Positions 1-5,711 of a stretch of 7,074 bases of DNA are shown piece after piece. The notes under the pieces were generated by a model. The model saw only the letters and a list, made by a program, of their open reading frames with translations. It ran no database searches and was not told the origin of the DNA. Each line of letters opens with the position of its first letter. Positions within the stretch are counted from its first letter, which is position 1. Origin of the DNA: an uncultured Oscillospiraceae bacterium. GTDB lineage: Bacteria > Bacillota > Clostridia > Oscillospirales > Oscillospiraceae. The stretch is from NCBI GenBank assembly GCA_934659415.1, contig CAKUHW010000050.1:1-7074 (forward strand). Direction: 5' to 3'. The position numbers and the translations under genes were made by a program.

Positions 1-1803
1 ATCATGGGCCGCAGCGGGATCCGGGCGGCCTACGGCACCGGCAAGGGCCATATCCGGGTGCGGGCCCGCACGGAGATGGAGGAGTTCGGCGGCGGGCGCA
101 CCCGCATCATCGTCACCGAGCTGCCCTATCAGGTGAACAAGGCCCGCCTGGTGGAGAACATCGCCGAGCAGGTGAAGGACAAGCGGCTGGACGGCATCTC
201 CGGTCTGCGGGACGAGTCCGACGGCAAGAAGGGCATGCGCATCGTCATCGAGCTGAAGAAGGACGCCAACCCCCAGGTGACCCTGAACCGCCTCTTCGCC
301 CAGACCCAGATGCAGACCACCTTTGCCGTGGTCATGCTGGCCCTGGTGAAGGTAAACGGCCACCTGCACCCCCGCACCCTAACCCTGCGGCAGATGCTGG
401 ACGAGTACATCGCCTTCCAGGAGGAGGTCATCACCCGGCGCACCCGGTACGACCTGCGCAAGGCCCAGGAGCGGGCCCACCTGCTGGAGGGTCTGATGAT
501 CGCCCAGGACAATATCGATGAGGTCATCAGGATCATCCGAGAGAGCTATGACGACGCAAAGGAGCGCCTGATGGCCCGCTTCAGCCTGGACGACGTGCAG
601 GCCCAGGCCATTCTGGATATGCGCCTGAAGGCCCTGCAGGGTCTGGACCGGGAGAAGCTGGACGCGGAGTACAAGGAGTTGGAGGGCCGCATCGACTACT
701 TCAACCGCCTGCTCGCCGACGAGGGGATGCTCCGGGGCGTGCTCAAGGATGAGCTCATCGAGATCCGGGACAGATACGGCGACGAGCGCAAGACCGAGAT
801 CGGCTTTGCCGAGGACGACCTGGACGTGGAGGACCTGATTCCCGAGGAGCAGTGCGTGTTCACCATGACCGCCAACGGCTACATCAAGCGCACCGCCGCC
901 AGCGAGTACGCCGCCCAGAGCAAGGGCGGCATGGGTAAAAAGTCCATGTCCACCCGGGAGGAGGACTATGTGAACACTGTGTTCACCGCCTCCAGCCACG
1001 ACTATATCTTCTTCTTCACCGATAAGGGCCGGGTGTTCCGCAAGAAGGGCTTCCAGATTCCCGAGGCGGGCCGCACCGCCAGGGGCACGAATATGGTGAA
1101 CGTGCTGCAGATAGAGCAGGGGGAGAAGGTCTCCGCCATGATCCACACCCGCAGCCTGGACAAGGACGACGTGTTCCTCACCATGGTGACCAGAAACGGC
1201 ACGGTGAAGCGCCTGCCGGTGTCCGCGCTGAAAAATCTGAAGAACATCGGGATCCGGGCCCTTACCCTGGACGAGGGGGACGAGCTCATCGAGGTCAAGG
1301 AGACCGACGGACACCAGAATATCCTCATCGCCACCCACGACGGCATGGCCGTCTGCTTTGACGAGAACGACGTGCGCCCCATGGGCCGCACCGCCACCGG
1401 CGTGCGGGGCATCCGCCTGCGGGAGGGCGATTATGTTGTGGGCGCGGCCCGGGCCGTGCCGGGCAGGACCGTCCTGGCCATCACCGAGCGGGGCTACGGC
1501 AAGCGCACGGAGGTGGAGGAGTACCGGATCACCAACCGGGGCGGCCTGGGCGTGAAGAACTACGAGGTCACGGAGAAGACAGGGCCTGTGGTGGGCGTGA
1601 AGGTGGTGGACGGCAGCGAGGATCTGCTGCTGGTCACCCAGTCGGGCACCCTCATCCGCACGGATGTGGATGCCATCCGCACCGCCGGCCGGGCCACCCA
1701 GGGCGTGATCGTCATGCGTTTCAAGGAGGAGGGCGACCGGGTGATCGCCATGGCCCTGGCCGAGAAGGAGCCCGCGCAGGCGGCCTCCGAAGAGGCGGAG
1801 TAA
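1..1803 (+). CDS. gyrA: DNA gyrase subunit A, 5'-truncated by window start
   Basis: This is the GyrA subunit of type IIA topoisomerase, which with GyrB introduces negative supercoils using ATP. The frame is open from base 1 (the ATG at 4 is internal), so about 220 N-terminal residues are missing by comparison with known GyrA, including the active-site tyrosine and the quinolone-resistance region. Visible parts are the tower/coiled-coil section (TELPYQVNKARLVENIAE, then ITRRTRYDLRKAQERAHLLEGL, then QAQAILDMRLKALQGLDREKL) and a C-terminal beta-pinwheel from about base 840. Six blade repeats can be counted (starting near CVFTMTANG, YIFFFTDKG, VFLTMVTRNG, NILIATHDG, TVLAITERG, LLLVTQSG), which fits GyrA better than ParC. 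The GyrA box in blade 1 (916-936) reads QSKGGMG rather than the usual QRRGG(R/K)G; a box-like TNRGGLG lies in blade 5 (1531-1551). An acidic tail ends the protein. The next gene starts 4 nt downstream. Confidence 0.96.
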   Translation: MMGRSGIRAAYGTGKGHIRVRARTEMEEFGGGRTRIIVTELPYQVNKARLVENIAEQVKDKRLDGISGLRDESDGKKGMRIVIELKKDANPQVTLNRLFAQTQMQTTFAVVMLALVKVNGHLHPRTLTLRQMLDEYIAFQEEVITRRTRYDLRKAQERAHLLEGLMIAQDNIDEVIRIIRESYDDAKERLMARFSLDDVQAQAILDMRLKALQGLDREKLDAEYKELEGRIDYFNRLLADEGMLRGVLKDELIEIRDRYGDERKTEIGFAEDDLDVEDLIPEEQCVFTMTANGYIKRTAASEYAAQSKGGMGKKSMSTREEDYVNTVFTASSHDYIFFFTDKGRVFRKKGFQIPEAGRTARGTNMVNVLQIEQGEKVSAMIHTRSLDKDDVFLTMVTRNGTVKRLPVSALKNLKNIGIRALTLDEGDELIEVKETDGHQNILIATHDGMAVCFDENDVRPMGRTATGVRGIRLREGDYVVGAARAVPGRTVLAITERGYGKRTEVEEYRITNRGGLGVKNYEVTEKTGPVVGVKVVDGSEDLLLVTQSGTLIRTDVDAIRTAGRATQGVIVMRFKEEGDRVIAMALAEKEPAQAASEEAE

Positions 1804-1807
1804 GCCT

Positions 1808-2290
1808 ATGGCGGGACAGGACCAGGACCGGAAGCGGGATGCCAACAGGCGGCGTATGCTGCCCTTTGCGGTGATTCCCATTATCTTTCTCATCGCCGGC
1901 ATCGCGATCCTTCCGTACTCCCCCAAGTTCGGGCTGATCTGGATCGTCTTCTGTGTGTATTTTACCGTGGTCATTGTGAAGAACATGGCGGGCAGGCCCG
2001 CCCAGCGCCGGAAACCGGAGGGACGGGGCCCTGTCCCTCCGGAGCGGAGCGCGCCCCCCTCCCCTCAGCGGCCTGTCCGGCCCGCGTCCTTCCCTGCCCC
2101 CCGCTCCGCAGGATATGAACGGGTGGACCGCCGGGGCGCTCAGAGCTCCGGCCGGGAGCACGACCACATCCGCTCCATCGAGCTCTCTCCCCGGCGCAAG
2201 CTGGAGCAGCTGGAGACCCTGCGGGGCGCCGGCCTGCTCACTGAGGAGGAGTACAGGGAGGAAAAGAAAAAGATTCTGCGGCAGATGTGA
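1808..2290 (+). CDS. Small membrane protein with C-terminal SHOCT domain
   Basis: The 160-residue protein has a basic N-terminus, two hydrophobic segments at about residues 17-35 and 40-58 separated by a short PYSPK turn, a long Pro/Arg-rich linker (about 63-110), and a C-terminal helical pair (about 127-158, LSPRRKLEQLETLRGAGLLT then EEEYREEKKKIL). That last segment matches the SHOCT (short C-terminal) domain pattern, a small module found at the ends of many bacterial membrane or secreted proteins and thought to mediate oligomerisation. The start lies 4 nt after the gyrA stop and the likely Shine-Dalgarno GGCGGAG (1794-1800) is inside the gyrA 3' end, so the two genes are probably translationally coupled. 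Two helices with a short turn predict both termini on the cytoplasmic side. The specific function is unknown; linkage to gyrA need not mean a role in supercoiling. Confidence 0.85.
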   Translation: MAGQDQDRKRDANRRRMLPFAVIPIIFLIAGIAILPYSPKFGLIWIVFCVYFTVVIVKNMAGRPAQRRKPEGRGPVPPERSAPPSPQRPVRPASFPAPRSAGYERVDRRGAQSSGREHDHIRSIELSPRRKLEQLETLRGAGLLTEEEYREEKKKILRQM

Positions 2291-2294
2291 TCCC

Positions 2295-2315
2295 GGCAAG
2301 GGCAGAGCCCTTGCC
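2295..2315. repeat. Compact REP-like hairpin after the gyrA-SHOCT unit
   Basis: A perfect 9-bp stem, GGCAAGGGC (2295-2303) with GCCCTTGCC (2307-2315), closes a 3-nt AGA loop 5 nt after the SHOCT gene's stop codon. No T tract follows on the plus strand (TACGGG comes next), so it is not a standard intrinsic terminator. It may stabilise the 3' end of the mRNA or be a dispersed palindromic (REP-like) element. The first reading would suit a single locus and the second a multicopy repeat; the window alone cannot tell. Confidence 0.6.
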
Positions 2316-2356
2316 CTACGGGCCCGGCAGAGATACAGGGCTCCGCCAAGTCCTTA

Positions 2357-2490
2357 AGCTCCCCTGTGTAAGGGGAGCTGTCAGCGAAGCTGACTGAGGG
2401 GTTGTCACCATGGCTGCCCGCCTTTGCCCCGGTGACAATCCCCCCAGCCAGCGAAGGGCACGCTGGCATCCCCCCTTTACACAAGGGGGG
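2357..2490. repeat. Composite inverted-repeat element, MITE-like
   Basis: Two diverged arms (2357-2409 and 2431-2490) face each other across a 21-nt centre. The innermost pairing is TTGTCACC (2402-2409) with GGTGACAA (2431-2438), extended by GGGG (2398-2401) with CCCC (2440-2443). Each arm also holds two small stem-loops of its own: AGCTCCCCT/AGGGGAGCT (2357-2365, 2371-2379) and GTCAGC/GCTGAC around GAA (2380-2394) on the left; GCCAGCG/CGCTGGC (2447-2453, 2461-2467) and CCCCCCTT/AAGGGGGG (2470-2477, 2483-2490) on the right. The outer loops are complementary too (GTGTA and TACAC). No coding frame of interest and no clear target-site duplication is present. The structure fits a non-autonomous transposable element or structured intergenic repeat. 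From memory, very similar motifs recur between genes of gut Oscillospiraceae; that is not checked here. Confidence 0.75.
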
Positions 2491-2554
2491 TATGGGTCTG
2501 GCTGAGACCTATGGCCGCGGCACAGCCCGCTCTGCCGTTCAGACTGCTTGCGAA

Positions 2555-2573
2555 AAGGAAACGCCGTTTTATG
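2555..2573 (+). promoter_or_regulatory. Ribosome binding site fixing the rnhA start
   Basis: An AAGGA (2555-2559) sits 11 nt before the ATG at 2571, a slightly long but usable spacing. The in-frame ATG at 2511 would add 20 residues (beginning [10 protein letters not shown]) that RNase HI proteins do not normally have, and no Shine-Dalgarno precedes it. I therefore place the start at 2571. No convincing sigma-A promoter is seen between the repeat element and this site, so rnhA may depend on read-through from gyrA or on a promoter within the repeat. Confidence 0.6.
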
Positions 2574-3014
2574 AAAACTGTTACGCTGTATACCGACGGG
2601 GCCTGCTCCGGCAATCCCGGTCCCGGGGGCTGGGGGGCTATTCTGCTGTACGGAGAGCACGAACGGGAGCTGTCCGGCGGAGAGAAGAGCACCACCAACA
2701 ACCGCATGGAGCTGACGGCGGTGATCCGCGGCCTGGAGAGCCTGAAGGAGCCCTGCGCCGTGGACCTGTGGTCCGACTCCAAATACGTCATCGATGCCCT
2801 CACCAAGGGCTGGGCCAGAGGCTGGCGGGCGCGGGGCTGGATCAAGGCGGACAAAAAGCCGGCCCTCAACCCGGACCTGTGGGGCCGCCTGCTGGAGCTG
2901 TGCGAGATTCACGCCGTCACCTGCCACTGGGTGAAGGGCCACGGAGAAAACCCTTATAACAACCGCTGCGACCAGCTGGCTGTGGCCCAGTGGCAGAGAC
3001 TGAAGGGGCAGTGA
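2571..3014 (+). CDS. rnhA: Ribonuclease HI
   Basis: The 147-residue enzyme degrades the RNA strand of RNA-DNA hybrids in the cytoplasm (R-loops, Okazaki primers). The family signature is plain: [19 protein letters not shown] at the N-terminus, [14 protein letters not shown], and [18 protein letters not shown] at the C-terminus. The four metal-binding acidic residues are Asp9, Glu47, Asp69 and Asp134, with the conserved catalytic-loop His at 124. The basic protrusion that helps bind the hybrid is present ([18 protein letters not shown], about residues 80-97), as in Escherichia coli RNase HI. The length is close to the family norm (about 150), so the gene looks intact and functional. It has no obvious operon partner: a repeat element lies upstream and a strong terminator begins about 40 nt downstream. 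Confidence 0.97.
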   Translation: MKTVTLYTDGACSGNPGPGGWGAILLYGEHERELSGGEKSTTNNRMELTAVIRGLESLKEPCAVDLWSDSKYVIDALTKGWARGWRARGWIKADKKPALNPDLWGRLLELCEIHAVTCHWVKGHGENPYNNRCDQLAVAQWQRLKGQ

Positions 3015-3052
3015 CCGCCTCCCCTGCCCTTTGGATATTTTAAGACAAACTG

Positions 3053-3088
3053 AAGGCGCCTGCCGCTTCATGCGGCAGGCGCCTTTTT
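3053..3088 (+). terminator. Intrinsic terminator of rnhA, between convergent genes
   Basis: A perfect 14-bp stem, AAGGCGCCTGCCGC (3053-3066) with GCGGCAGGCGCCTT (3072-3085), closes a TTCAT loop and runs into a T5 tract (3084-3088) on the plus strand. This is a textbook rho-independent terminator for rnhA. On the minus strand the same stem lies about 13 nt after the ATPase stop codon and is followed by a broken T-rich stretch (TTCAGTTTGTCTT), so it may end the metal operon too, less efficiently. Confidence 0.92.
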
Positions 3089-3098
3089 CTGTCTGTGA

Positions 3099-4949
3099 TC
3101 ACTTTTTTCCCGCCTTGCCCAGCATCCGCATGGCGTTGAGAATGGCGATCACCGCCACCCCCACGTCGGCGAACACCGCGGCCCACATGGTGGTCTTGCC
3201 GAAGGCGCCCAGCACCAGGAAAATCGCCTTGACCGCCAGGGCGAACACGATGTTCTCCCGGACGATGCGCATGCACTTGCGGGCGATGTCCATGGCCAGG
3301 GTGAGCTTGGAGGGATCGTCATCCATCAGCACCACGTCCGCGGCCTCAATGGCGGCGTCGGAGCCCATGGCTCCCATGGCGATGCCCACATCCGCCCGGC
3401 TGAGCACCGGCGCGTCGTTCACGCCGTCGCCCACATAGGCCAGCACACCCTTTTCACTCTTCTGCGCCAGCAGCTTCTCCAACTCGCTCACCTTGTCCTC
3501 AGGCAGCAGCTGGGCGCACACCTGGTCCAGCCCCAGCTTTCTGCCCACGGCCACGCCCACGCTTTTGGCGTCGCCGGTGAGCATCACTGTGCGGATGCCC
3601 CGGCGCTTCAGCTCCCGGATGGCGTCGGGTGCGGTGGCCTTGATCTGGTCGGCGATGACGGCGCAGCCCAGATACCGCCCGTCCCGGGCCACATAGATCA
3701 GGGTGCCCACATCGGTGATCTCCGGGGCGTCCACGCCCTCCCGGGCCATGAGCCGCCGGTTGCCAGCGGCCACCCGGGCTCCGTCCACCAGGGCGGTGAT
3801 GCCGTGTCCGGCGATCTCCTGCACGTCCTCCACCCGGCTGCTGTCCACGGCCCTGCCGTAGGCCCGGCGGAGGGACTGGGCGATGGGGTGGTTGGAGAAG
3901 GACTCCGCCAGGGCGGCGGTCTCCAGCAGGTCGTCCTTGTCCACGCCCTCGGCGGGGAGAAGACGGTCCAGCTCGAACACGCCCCGGGTGAGGGTGCCGG
4001 TCTTGTCAAACACCACGGTCTCCGTGCTGGCCAGCAGTTCCAGATAGTTGCCGCCCTTCACCAGCACGCCCTTGGCGGAGGCCCCGCCGATGCCGCCGAA
4101 GAAAGACAGGGGCACGGAAATGACCAGCGCGCAGGGGCAGGAGATGACCAGGAACATCAGGGCACGGCCCACCCACACGGACCACTGCCCGGTGATCAGG
4201 GAGGGGATAAGGGCCAGCGCCGCCGCGCCGATGACCACCGCGGGGGTGTAGTAGCGGGCAAAGCGGGTGATAAAGTTCTCTGCCTTTGCCTTCTTGCTGG
4301 AGGCATTTTCCACCAGGTCCAGGATCCGGGCCACGGTGGACTGGCTGAAGGGCTTGGTCACCCGCAGGCGCAGCACACCGGTGAGACTGACGCAGCCGGA
4401 GAGCACCTCGTCCCCCACGGCGGTGTCCCGGGGGACAGACTCGCCGGTGAGGGCGGCGGTGTCCAGTGCAGAGGTCCCCTCCAGCACCACGCCGTCCAGA
4501 GGGATCTTCTCCCCCGGGCGCACCTCAATGATCTCTCCCACGGCCACCTGGTCGGGGTCCACCACCGTCAGGGTCCCGTCCCGCTCTACCCGGGCGGAGT
4601 CGGGGCGGATGTCCATCAGCTGGGCAATGGACCGGCGGGACTTGCCCACGGCGTAACCCTGGAACAGCTCCCCCACCTGGTAGAACACCATTACGCCCAC
4701 GGCCTCGCTGTAGTCGCCCAGAATGAGCGCGCCGATGGTGGCCAGAGCCATGAGAAAGTTCTCGTCAAAGACCTGCCCGTGGGCAATGTTGCGCGCCGCC
4801 TTCCACAGCACGTCCCAGCCCGCCGTCAGATAGGGCACCAGATAGGCCGCCAGCTTCCACAGCCCGGGCAGCGGGATAAAGTGCAGCGCCACAAGCAGCA
4901 CCGCGGAGACAAGGATGCGTGCCAGCATCTTTTTCTGTTTCTTCGTCAT
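3099..4949 (-). CDS. Zn/Cd/Pb-type P1B heavy-metal efflux ATPase, HMA-less
   Basis: A P-type ATPase of the ZntA/CadA group that exports soft divalent metals across the cytoplasmic membrane. From the ATG at 4949 it has 616 residues with all catalytic motifs: TGES (168-171, actuator), CPC in helix 6 (271-273, within SCPCALVISVP), DKTGT with the phosphorylated Asp315, SNHP (about 352-355, P1B-specific nucleotide domain) and GDGVNDAP (507-514). Helices 7-8 carry Asn566, Lys574 and DVG from Asp595, the pattern of the Zn/Cd/Pb subgroup rather than the Cu one. Eight membrane helices can be placed. The usual N-terminal HMA domain is absent: only a short basic stretch (TKKQKK) precedes helix 1. The HMA function is probably supplied by the 73-residue protein encoded just upstream in the operon. 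A GTG at 4958 was not used as start because it overlaps the Shine-Dalgarno. Exact metal preference (Zn versus Cd or Pb) is not decidable from sequence alone. Confidence 0.95.
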   Translation of the reverse strand: MTKKQKKMLARILVSAVLLVALHFIPLPGLWKLAAYLVPYLTAGWDVLWKAARNIAHGQVFDENFLMALATIGALILGDYSEAVGVMVFYQVGELFQGYAVGKSRRSIAQLMDIRPDSARVERDGTLTVVDPDQVAVGEIIEVRPGEKIPLDGVVLEGTSALDTAALTGESVPRDTAVGDEVLSGCVSLTGVLRLRVTKPFSQSTVARILDLVENASSKKAKAENFITRFARYYTPAVVIGAAALALIPSLITGQWSVWVGRALMFLVISCPCALVISVPLSFFGGIGGASAKGVLVKGGNYLELLASTETVVFDKTGTLTRGVFELDRLLPAEGVDKDDLLETAALAESFSNHPIAQSLRRAYGRAVDSSRVEDVQEIAGHGITALVDGARVAAGNRRLMAREGVDAPEITDVGTLIYVARDGRYLGCAVIADQIKATAPDAIRELKRRGIRTVMLTGDAKSVGVAVGRKLGLDQVCAQLLPEDKVSELEKLLAQKSEKGVLAYVGDGVNDAPVLSRADVGIAMGAMGSDAAIEAADVVLMDDDPSKLTLAMDIARKCMRIVRENIVFALAVKAIFLVLGAFGKTTMWAAVFADVGVAVIAILNAMRMLGKAGKK

Positions 4950-4955
4950 AACGAA

Positions 4956-4963
4956 CACCTCTC
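4956..4963 (-). promoter_or_regulatory. Ribosome binding site fixing the ATPase start
   Basis: Read on the minus strand, GAGAGGTG ends just before the start region, with AGAGG at 4962-4958 lying 8 nt from the ATG at 4949. The alternative in-frame GTG at 4958 lies within this site, so initiation at the ATG is much more plausible, giving an N-terminus of MTKKQKK. Confidence 0.7.
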
Positions 4964-4989
4964 ATATCGGGGAGAACGGAAGTTTATGG

Positions 4990-5015
4990 AGCCCCCGCCC
5001 GTCCAGGCGGGGGCT
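4990..5015 (-). promoter_or_regulatory. Intercistronic hairpin between HMA gene and ATPase gene
   Basis: A perfect 10-bp GC-rich stem, AGCCCCCGCC (4990-4999) with GGCGGGGGCT (5006-5015), closes a 6-nt loop in the 70-nt gap. On the minus strand it begins 4 nt after the HMA stop codon and ends about 40 nt before the ATPase start. No T tract follows it in that direction (CCATAAACTT), so it is unlikely to be a full terminator. It could protect the short upstream mRNA from 3' exonucleases or reduce ATPase expression relative to the HMA protein. Confidence 0.55.
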
Positions 5016-5019
5016 GATA

Positions 5020-5241
5020 TTATTTCAGATGGATCTCGCAGTCGGGCTCCACCCGCATGCAGCACTTGACCACCTGCTCCATGATCTCGTCAAAGCGGTC
5101 GTCGTCGGCATCCACGGTGAGCTTCTGGGTGAGGAAGCTGACGGTGGCGTCGTGCACGCCGTTCAGCTTGCAGATGGCGTCCTGCATCTTCTGGGCGCAG
5201 TTGGCGCAGTCCAGATCGGTGAGCTCAAAGGTCTTTTTCAT
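5020..5241 (-). CDS. Free-standing HMA-domain heavy-metal-binding protein
   Basis: The 73-residue protein is a single ferredoxin-like HMA domain. The metal loop LDCANCA carries Cys12 and Cys15 in the CxxC arrangement; Asp before the first Cys (DCxxC) is the form typical of Zn/Cd/Pb ATPase domains rather than copper chaperones, which favour MxCxxC. The domain pattern continues with NGVHDATVSFLTQKLTVD and a second helix (FDEIMEQVVKCC). Additional candidate ligands lie near the C-terminus (Cys60, Cys61, Cys68, His71). It has an excellent Shine-Dalgarno (AAGGAGG, complement of 5249-5255, 7 nt from the ATG) and starts 36 nt after the regulator's stop codon. Its location directly before an ATPase lacking this domain suggests it acts in trans as the ATPase's metal donor or sensor domain; a general metal buffer is the alternative. 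Confidence 0.9.
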   Translation of the reverse strand: MKKTFELTDLDCANCAQKMQDAICKLNGVHDATVSFLTQKLTVDADDDRFDEIMEQVVKCCMRVEPDCEIHLK

Positions 5242-5277
5242 AAGAATTCCTCCTTGAAAATTTTGCTGTTCCGCAGG

Positions 5278-5640
5278 TCACTCCACGATGTGCTCCATGC
5301 CCTGGGCGATGATCTTGCGCACATGATCATCCGCCAGGGAATAGAATACCGCTTTCCCCTCCCGGCGGGGCTTCACCAGACGGGCGTTTTTCAGCACCCG
5401 CAGCTGGTGGGACACGGCCGACTGGCTGACCCCAAGCAGCTCCGCGATGTCGCACACGCACAGCTCCGCCTCAAACAGGGCGTACAGCAGCTTGATGCGG
5501 GTGGAGTCGCCGAACACCTTGAACAGCTCCGCCAGGTCGTACAGGGCCTCGTCCCCCGGCAGCTCGTGGGTCACCTGGTTCAGGGCTGCCTGGTGGACCG
5601 TGTGGTCGGTACAGCATTCGATGTCGGGCAGGTCAGTCAT
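5278..5640 (-). CDS. ArsR/SmtB-family metal-responsive repressor
   Basis: The 120-residue winged-helix repressor should bind the operator as a dimer and release it when metal is bound. The DNA-recognition segment is clear (LGVSQSAVSHQLRVLKNARLV, about residues 69-89), followed by the wing (RREGKAVFYSL). Ligands for both classical sites are visible. The alpha-3N site: ELCVCD with Cys61, Cys63 and Asp64, plus N-terminal Cys9, Cys10 and His13. The alpha-5 site: Asp104, His106, His117 and Glu120, with the same spacing as Zn-sensing SmtB. The gene is first in the operon, with an AGGAGG ribosome binding site (complement of 5648-5653) 7 nt from its ATG, and the predicted operator overlaps its own promoter, so it should be autoregulated. 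It is CadC/SmtB-like, with Zn, Cd or Pb as likely inducers; arsenite is less likely given the neighbours. Confidence 0.95.
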   Translation of the reverse strand: MTDLPDIECCTDHTVHQAALNQVTHELPGDEALYDLAELFKVFGDSTRIKLLYALFEAELCVCDIAELLGVSQSAVSHQLRVLKNARLVKPRREGKAVFYSLADDHVRKIIAQGMEHIVE

Positions 5641-5659
5641 GGGTCATCCTCCTGAAACA

Positions 5660-5685
5660 AATATATGAACAACTGTGCATATGAT
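5660..5685. promoter_or_regulatory. 12-2-12 ArsR-family operator
   Basis: AATATATGAACA (5660-5671), a 2-nt AC spacer and TGTGCATATGAT (5674-5685) form an imperfect inverted repeat with 9 of 12 positions matching. The TGAACA-type core and 12-2-12 spacing are the known form of operators bound by SmtB/CzrA/CadC-class repressors. It covers the -10 box and the predicted transcription start of the metal operon, the expected position for repression. Confidence 0.85.
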
Positions 5686-5709
5686 AAAACGTTTCAGGAG
5701 ATTTGTCAA
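5681..5709 (-). promoter_or_regulatory. Sigma-A promoter of the metal-efflux operon
   Basis: On the minus strand, TTGACA (complement of 5704-5709) is a perfect -35 box, and TATCAT (complement of 5681-5686) is a good -10 box, separated by exactly 17 nt. Transcription should begin near 5674, leaving a leader of about 33 nt before the regulator's ATG. An A/T-rich tract (AAAAATTATTT on this strand, complement of 5720-5730) lies upstream of the -35 and might act as a distal UP element. Confidence 0.88.
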
Positions 5710-5711
5710 GG

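Noticed and set aside
1..1803. ParC instead of GyrA
   Set aside because: Six pinwheel blades and a box-like motif at the GyrA-box position favour GyrA, although the box is degenerate.
379..1986. Long open frame on the minus strand opposite gyrA (535 codons)
   Set aside because: It is antisense to a clear gyrA, is rich in His/Ala/Gly/Leu as expected from reading GC-rich DNA backwards, and has no recognisable domain.
2357..2490. CRISPR array or riboswitch
   Set aside because: The units are inverted, not direct, repeats with no regular spacers, and no known aptamer core is recognised.
2511..2570. Earlier ATG giving rnhA 20 extra residues
   Set aside because: No ribosome binding site, and the added residues are foreign to RNase HI; the start at 2571 fits family length and has AAGGA upstream.
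2316..3071. Minus-strand frame of 251 codons across the repeat and rnhA
   Set aside because: It runs through the palindromic element, opposite strongly conserved rnhA codons, and shows no family motif.
4950..4958. GTG start for the ATPase three codons upstream
   Set aside because: The GTG is inside the Shine-Dalgarno serving the ATG at 4949.
3804..5069. Long plus-strand frame (421 codons) opposite the ATPase
   Set aside because: It is antisense to all the conserved ATPase motifs, has a biased composition, and spans the HMA-ATPase gap, as a shadow frame would.
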